Below, piece by piece: positions 59,950 through 64,000 of a DNA stretch of 64,000 nt. The position numbers and the translations under genes are program-made. How positions within the stretch are numbered: the first letter of the stretch is position 1; each line of letters starts with the position of its first letter. The DNA lies in assembly GCF_014192015.1 (NCBI RefSeq), contig NZ_JACHXJ010000001.1:1240001-1304000 (forward strand). Reading direction: 5' to 3'. Under the pieces are notes generated by a model. The model saw nothing but the letters and a program-made list of their open reading frames with translations, did no database searches and was not told the origin of the DNA. The DNA comes from Paenibacillus rhizosphaerae. Lineage in GTDB: Bacteria > Bacillota > Bacilli > Paenibacillales > Paenibacillaceae.

Positions 59950-61224
59950 ATGGATAAAAAGCACCGGTTGGGCACCGTGTCACGGTCTGCCGTGATGCTG
60001 ACGATTTTGGGAGCTATGGTGATACCCAGCCCGCATGTGGCGGCAGAGGATTTAGCCGCTCCGGCTAAGGTGCTGAGCATTCAGAGTCCATCCGCAGCTG
60101 GGCAAACGGCGCAGGTACCCGCCCAGAAGGCGGCAATCAAATGGAAATTCAGCCCTTCGTTTTATGATCAGGCAACCGGTTATTCCTACTACTACGCCAC
60201 TGCCGACCAAATGATCAGTCGCACCATCTATGTTGATCCAGAGGGGGAGTGGCATGCGTTTGCAGAAGGAATAACGATACATCGGGACTACAATTTGAGA
60301 ACACCAGTCGTGGACAGGACGAAATACGGCGATCCTATGGAAGGGCTCTATTCGACCGTATATGACCCATCCAAGAAGACTGCGACGAGAGGGGTGCATT
60401 TTGCAGGGGGTCCGGACGTCCAGCACGGTTTTCGTTACGTAAAAAACTATTATAAGCGGAAGGACGCGCAGGGAAAGGAGTATACGGCCTCCGATTTCAG
60501 CCTGCTCCTTCGAACCCCTTCCGGCGTGATCCGCGAAATCGAGCGCGTACCTAACCGTTTGCATTTTAAGGCAATGCCGGACGGAAACGCGCTGGCAATT
60601 CAGTACAGCATTCCCCATAAACCATACGAAATTTCGATCATCAACACGGAGACGGGGAAGAAGAAGCACCTGGCATATGCCCAGCTTGATTACTACGACG
60701 CAAAAGGGGGGAGGCTTCTCATCACCCTTAATAAAACGGTAAGCCCAAACGCAGTGTATACATTAGCTGACGGTAAACAGCGCCCGGCCACTGAACAGGA
60801 TTGGAAAGAGTTTAAGAGCATCAGCTTGGCCGAAGGTAATCGCATTATGATGCCCGAATCTACTACTGCGCCCCCAGCCGTTTTGCAGCCTCAGGATTTG
60901 CCGGTGACATCGATCCAACACCAAGATCAAATCCTGGTCCGAGCTGCGATTGGCGGTCGTGCAGTGAATTTATCCTTTGCTTTTGTCCAAAACGGCCGGA
61001 CTTTGTTCCCCGTTCGCGAAATAGCGGAGCAGACAGGCCTGGAGGTCAAGCAAACGAAGATGTCTGGAAAAGCGGGGGGCACCTCTTTTACCATGAAAGG
61101 ACCTGGGGGGAGCGTAAGTTTAACGCCAACTGATAATATGATGATCGGCGGACAGCTCTTTGTTGGCTCTGACGTCTTGAAGCGGATTGGCCTGCCAGTA
61201 CAGGGGGTGAATTGGAATCCCTAA
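59950..61224 (+). CDS. Secreted protein with copper-amine-oxidase-N-like C-terminal domain, tandem copy 1
   Basis: This is a 424-residue protein. The signal peptide ends near HVAAE. The middle region (~60-290) is rich in Tyr, Asp and Gly with repeated strands (NAVYTLADGKQRPATEQDWKEF) and resembles no enzyme I know. The last ~100 residues (INLSF-type strand, NGRTLFPVREIAEQTGLEV, GGQLFVGSDVLKRIGLP) match the copper amine oxidase N-like domain common in Paenibacillus wall proteins. It is followed 89 bases later by a paralogue of identical length. The ATG follows GGGAGATGA. Confidence 0.78.
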   Translation: MDKKHRLGTVSRSAVMLTILGAMVIPSPHVAAEDLAAPAKVLSIQSPSAAGQTAQVPAQKAAIKWKFSPSFYDQATGYSYYYATADQMISRTIYVDPEGEWHAFAEGITIHRDYNLRTPVVDRTKYGDPMEGLYSTVYDPSKKTATRGVHFAGGPDVQHGFRYVKNYYKRKDAQGKEYTASDFSLLLRTPSGVIREIERVPNRLHFKAMPDGNALAIQYSIPHKPYEISIINTETGKKKHLAYAQLDYYDAKGGRLLITLNKTVSPNAVYTLADGKQRPATEQDWKEFKSISLAEGNRIMMPESTTAPPAVLQPQDLPVTSIQHQDQILVRAAIGGRAVNLSFAFVQNGRTLFPVREIAEQTGLEVKQTKMSGKAGGTSFTMKGPGGSVSLTPTDNMMIGGQLFVGSDVLKRIGLPVQGVNWNP

Positions 61225-61313
61225 TAAGATGAGAGCGGATTTGGAGATTGGCTCATCTTCGAATAATGAGATTGATCATAGATCCATCTGATGGTGAAAG
61301 GAGAGAATCAGGG

Positions 61314-62588
61314 GTGAACAAGAAGCACAAGTGGAAGGCTTCGTTGATGTTTGCAGCGCTGCTGACAGCATCGGGTACGGCGGTGGTGCCAAGCCCCAGC
61401 GTACAGGCTGAGGAGGCACCTGCGGCTGCAGTTCAAGCGGACCGTGCGCAGAGCACAGGACTCCCCGAATCCCAGGCAGCCCAGATACCCGAACTCCAAT
61501 GGGATTTCAGGGCTGAATTTTATGATAAGGGCACGGGACGTGCCTATTACGATGCGTCCGCATATGACGGTGAGCAATATTATAACCGCACAGTATTCCG
61601 CGATTCTAATGGAAAGTGGAATGCACTGGAAGAAGGAATCTCCGTAACCTGGGACTATAATTTGGGGAGGCCCGTTTTGATTGGAGAAGGTCTCGGTGAT
61701 TATTTGAACGGGCTGTTTTCGACTGTATTTGACCCAGCCAAAGAGACGGGAACGAAAGGCGTATTTTTCACGGGCAGTAAGAATAACCGGATCGGATTGC
61801 ATTATATCAAAAATTATGAGATAGGTCAGGATGCACAGCAGAATTGGTACTCCACATCTTTTTTTAGTGTGTTTATGCGCACCGGAGATGGCATGATTAA
61901 GGAAGTTGATGGTGCACCATTACGTCCAGGATTTATCCCGATGCCAGATGGGCGTGTGCTTGTCGTTCAGTATAGCCCCACAGCTAAGATGAAAGAAATT
62001 TTGATCTTGAATCCGGCAACGGGGATGAAGAAGCATCTTGTCTACGCAAGCCTCGACTATTATGATGCCGAAGGCGGACGCCTACTGGTCAGATATAACC
62101 AGCCGAATCGTCCGAGCGCTGTCATAACGCTGTCCAATGGAAAAGCACGCCCGGCAGCCGAACCGGATTTCAAGGAGTTTTCCAACCTAGCGGAACAGAG
62201 CTACCAGGCACCTATGCCAGACGCATCGACAAAGCCCCCTGCCGATCTACAGCCTCAAAACTTGCCGGTGACACCAATCCAAATTCGTGATCAGATCACA
62301 GCAAGAGCCACCATTGGCGGCAAGGTGGTTTATCTCAGTTTTGCCTTTATTCAAAACGGACGCGCGATGATTCCGGTACGGGAACTGATGGAGCAAGCAG
62401 GCCTGGAAGTCATACAGCAGAAGGTGGCTGGAAAGGTAAACAGCAGTTCTTTTACCCTAAAAGGTCCGGGAGGAACCGAGACCGTAACGGCAGGAGACAG
62501 CACGATGATCGGTGACCGGCTCTATGTCAGGTCTGATGTTTTGAAGCGAATCGGTCTTCCGGTTCAGGGGATGAATTGGAATCCGTAA
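61314..62588 (+). CDS. Secreted protein with copper-amine-oxidase-N-like C-terminal domain, tandem copy 2
   Basis: This 424-residue paralogue of the preceding gene shares the same layout: signal peptide ending SVQAEE, a middle region containing FYDKGTGRAYYDAS and HLVYASLDYYDAEGGRLLV, and the tail FIQNGRAMIPVRELMEQAGLEV with RSDVLKRIGLPVQGMNWNP. The GTG at 61314 is taken because AAAGGAGAG lies eight bases before it and the product then matches copy 1 in length and N terminus; the ORF to 61248 does not look like a signal peptide. Both copies end at one terminator. Confidence 0.78.
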   Translation: MNKKHKWKASLMFAALLTASGTAVVPSPSVQAEEAPAAAVQADRAQSTGLPESQAAQIPELQWDFRAEFYDKGTGRAYYDASAYDGEQYYNRTVFRDSNGKWNALEEGISVTWDYNLGRPVLIGEGLGDYLNGLFSTVFDPAKETGTKGVFFTGSKNNRIGLHYIKNYEIGQDAQQNWYSTSFFSVFMRTGDGMIKEVDGAPLRPGFIPMPDGRVLVVQYSPTAKMKEILILNPATGMKKHLVYASLDYYDAEGGRLLVRYNQPNRPSAVITLSNGKARPAAEPDFKEFSNLAEQSYQAPMPDASTKPPADLQPQNLPVTPIQIRDQITARATIGGKVVYLSFAFIQNGRAMIPVRELMEQAGLEVIQQKVAGKVNSSSFTLKGPGGTETVTAGDSTMIGDRLYVRSDVLKRIGLPVQGMNWNP

Positions 62589-62614
62589 GCCTGACCGCGG
62601 CATCAGCATAAAAT

Positions 62615-62658
62615 AACGGCATGCTTTCCCATGATTTACATGGGAAGCATGCCGTTTT
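62615..62658. terminator. Bidirectional terminator between convergent genes
   Basis: A stem of about 18 bp (62616-62633 with 62639-62656) has an A-rich left flank and a TTTT right tail. It serves the paralogue pair and the MFS gene. Confidence 0.9.
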
Positions 62659-62680
62659 CATTATAATGCTTATGGTTTCA

Positions 62681-63904
62681 TTACAGTGCAGTTGGTTTGG
62701 CTTCGCTGCCGTGCCGCTCCTGCCGGGAAAACCGGCTTGCGTACACAAGCAGCAGTGCGGTGATCACAATTAACGCAATGATCATCCCGATCACCCCGTT
62801 CCAGCCGAAGCCGGACAGGAAGAATCCGCCGGACCAGCCCACCAGACTGGACCCCGTGTAGTAGAAGAGCAGGTAAAGGGATGAAGCGTAAGCTTTATAG
62901 CGCACCGGTGCCGCTTTGCCCACCCAGCCGCTGGCAACGGTGTGTCCTGCGAAGAAGCCGCATGCGAAGAGGATCATGCCCGCGATCATAAGGACCAGGT
63001 TGCCCGCCAGCATGAGCAGTGCACCGACCAACAGCATGCCCAGGCCGCTGGCAATCAAGCCGGCACGTGAATACCGGTCAGCCAGCTTACCGAACCAGAC
63101 GGAGGACCAGGAGCCCATCAGCTGAAAGACGAACAGGCAGCCGATCCATGTTTGGCTCAGCTCATAAGGCGGCTGGGACAACGGGAAGTCAATATAGTTA
63201 AACAGCGTCACGTACGCGCCAAGCAGCAGAAAACCGATCAGGTACAGGCACAGCAGCCGGGTGCTTGCAAATCCGTTCCGGAAGCCGTCGGCCCAGTGGT
63301 GCAGCGAAATGCTGACCGGTTTGAAGTGGTTTGATTTGGGCAGGTAGAGCCAAAACAGCAGACTGCATAGAAGGCTGACCAAGCCCAGGACAAACATCGC
63401 GATATGCCAATTGAAAAAATCGGTGATCAGACTGATGATGACCCTTCCGGCAAAACCGCCAACCGCGGTGCCTGCTACATAGAACCCCATGACCTGCCCG
63501 ATGCTGCGCGGTTCGATCTCCTCGTTGAGATAAGTCATGGCGATGGCCGGAAAGCCCGCAAGGCTGATGCCTTCGAGCAGCCTGGCCGCCAGCAGCAGAT
63601 GAAAGTTTGTGCTGAACGAAGATGCCATGGCCAGCAAGGAAGTAACGAACAGCGACACGCTCATGACGCCTCTGCGCCCCCAGGCATTGGACAGCAGGGA
63701 AACAAACAGCATGGTGACCGCTAATGTAATCGTTGAGAAAGAAATAATGAAGCTCGCACTGGAAGGGGATACGTGGAATTCCTTCGCAAACGTGCCAATC
63801 AAAGGCTGCGGGCTGTACAGGATCGCAAAGGTGACCAGACTGCCCAGCAGCATGCTGACCAGTACCCGGAAATAGGCTCGGGTACCGATTTGAATGTACT
63901 GCAC
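62681..63904 (-). CDS. Major facilitator superfamily transporter (arabinose-efflux/YnfM-like)
   Basis: This is a 407-residue membrane protein with twelve hydrophobic segments. The motif A-like loop SLLSNAWGRRGVMSVSLF follows helix 2, and a second, weaker copy (GKLADRYSRAGLIASG) follows helix 8. LLAARLLEGISLAGFPAIAMTYLNEEIEP is typical of the drug/sugar efflux (DHA1) branch. The start is a GTG at 63904 with GAGAGGCG upstream. A minus-strand TATACT at 63960-63965 is a possible -10. The cargo is unknown. Confidence 0.86.
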   Translation of the reverse strand: MQYIQIGTRAYFRVLVSMLLGSLVTFAILYSPQPLIGTFAKEFHVSPSSASFIISFSTITLAVTMLFVSLLSNAWGRRGVMSVSLFVTSLLAMASSFSTNFHLLLAARLLEGISLAGFPAIAMTYLNEEIEPRSIGQVMGFYVAGTAVGGFAGRVIISLITDFFNWHIAMFVLGLVSLLCSLLFWLYLPKSNHFKPVSISLHHWADGFRNGFASTRLLCLYLIGFLLLGAYVTLFNYIDFPLSQPPYELSQTWIGCLFVFQLMGSWSSVWFGKLADRYSRAGLIASGLGMLLVGALLMLAGNLVLMIAGMILFACGFFAGHTVASGWVGKAAPVRYKAYASSLYLLFYYTGSSLVGWSGGFFLSGFGWNGVIGMIIALIVITALLLVYASRFSRQERHGSEAKPTAL

Positions 63905-63985
63905 GATAAACGCCTCTCTTTGTTAAGTTCTATAAACTACTCTTTCGGTGACGCCCCTAAGTATACGCCTGATTTGCTTATGTTG

Positions 63986-63991
63986 TATAAT
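63986..63991 (+). promoter_or_regulatory. Plus-strand -10 element at the window end
   Basis: A consensus TATAAT is directed out of the window. It suggests a divergent gene beyond the 3' edge. No clear -35 is present. Confidence 0.3.
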
Positions 63992-64000
63992 GAATTAAAA

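Overview
The window looks like chromosomal DNA of a Paenibacillus-type, spore-forming Firmicute. The pointers are a fairly high GC content, YesM/YesN two-component pairs, LplABC-like carbohydrate importers, a triple-SLH surface protein, a YjcZ-type micro-protein, a T-box leader, strong AGGAGG ribosome-binding sites and U-tailed terminators. No tRNA, rRNA, insertion sequence or CRISPR array was found. Nothing was searched; every family call rests on motifs read by eye.

Layout. 1-9.7 kb: the end of a GxGYxYP glycosidase-like gene, an alpha/beta hydrolase with its TetR regulator and a palindromic operator, a zinc deacylase, a remnant beta-barrel ORF, a divergent EamA transporter/MocR regulator pair, an esterase and a 2-keto acid decarboxylase. 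9.7-12.1 kb: small ORFs, a gene-poor stretch and an AT-rich glycosyltransferase, probably acquired. 12.3-18.5 kb: AraC regulator plus GH172 (DUF2961) enzyme, a T-box-controlled glutaminyl-tRNA synthetase with altered signature motifs, a VOC protein and a LacI regulator. 18.7-20.4 kb: a SigA-like sigma factor without region 1.1, and a membrane-anchored Mrr-like protein lacking its catalytic lysine.

20.4-31.7 kb: a carbohydrate locus, with a YesN/YesM sensor system divergent from two permeases, a binding lipoprotein and a ThuA-like protein, then YjcZ, then an AraC regulator divergent from a sugar isomerase-like TIM barrel and a Gfo/Idh/MocA dehydrogenase. 31.9-38.2 kb: a 2081-residue S-layer-anchored protein with two lamin-tail domains and a metallophosphatase domain, behind a Pho-box-like array.

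38.6-45.3 kb: the most interesting part, a tightly coupled four-gene operon of TerB_N/TerB_C protein, BrxD-like ATPase, BrxHI/Lhr-like helicase and a GGDEY-domain protein with a C-terminal HTH. The first three resemble pieces of Ter and BREX systems, but no PglX methylase, PglZ phosphatase or BrxC/PglY is present. It may be a compact DNA-processing or defence system.

45.5-47.2 kb: an AT-rich TetR/dienelactone-hydrolase-like cassette. 47.2-56.4 kb: a second uptake and catabolism locus (epimerase/dehydrogenase, DapA-like aldolase, binding lipoprotein, two permeases, membrane AraC regulator, MDR dehydrogenase). 56.4-62.6 kb: a secreted beta-propeller/Ig/FIMAH protein and a tandem pair of 424-residue secreted paralogues with copper-amine-oxidase-N-like tails. 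62.7-63.9 kb: an MFS exporter. Both importers lack an ATPase gene, so they presumably share an MsmX-type ATPase encoded elsewhere.
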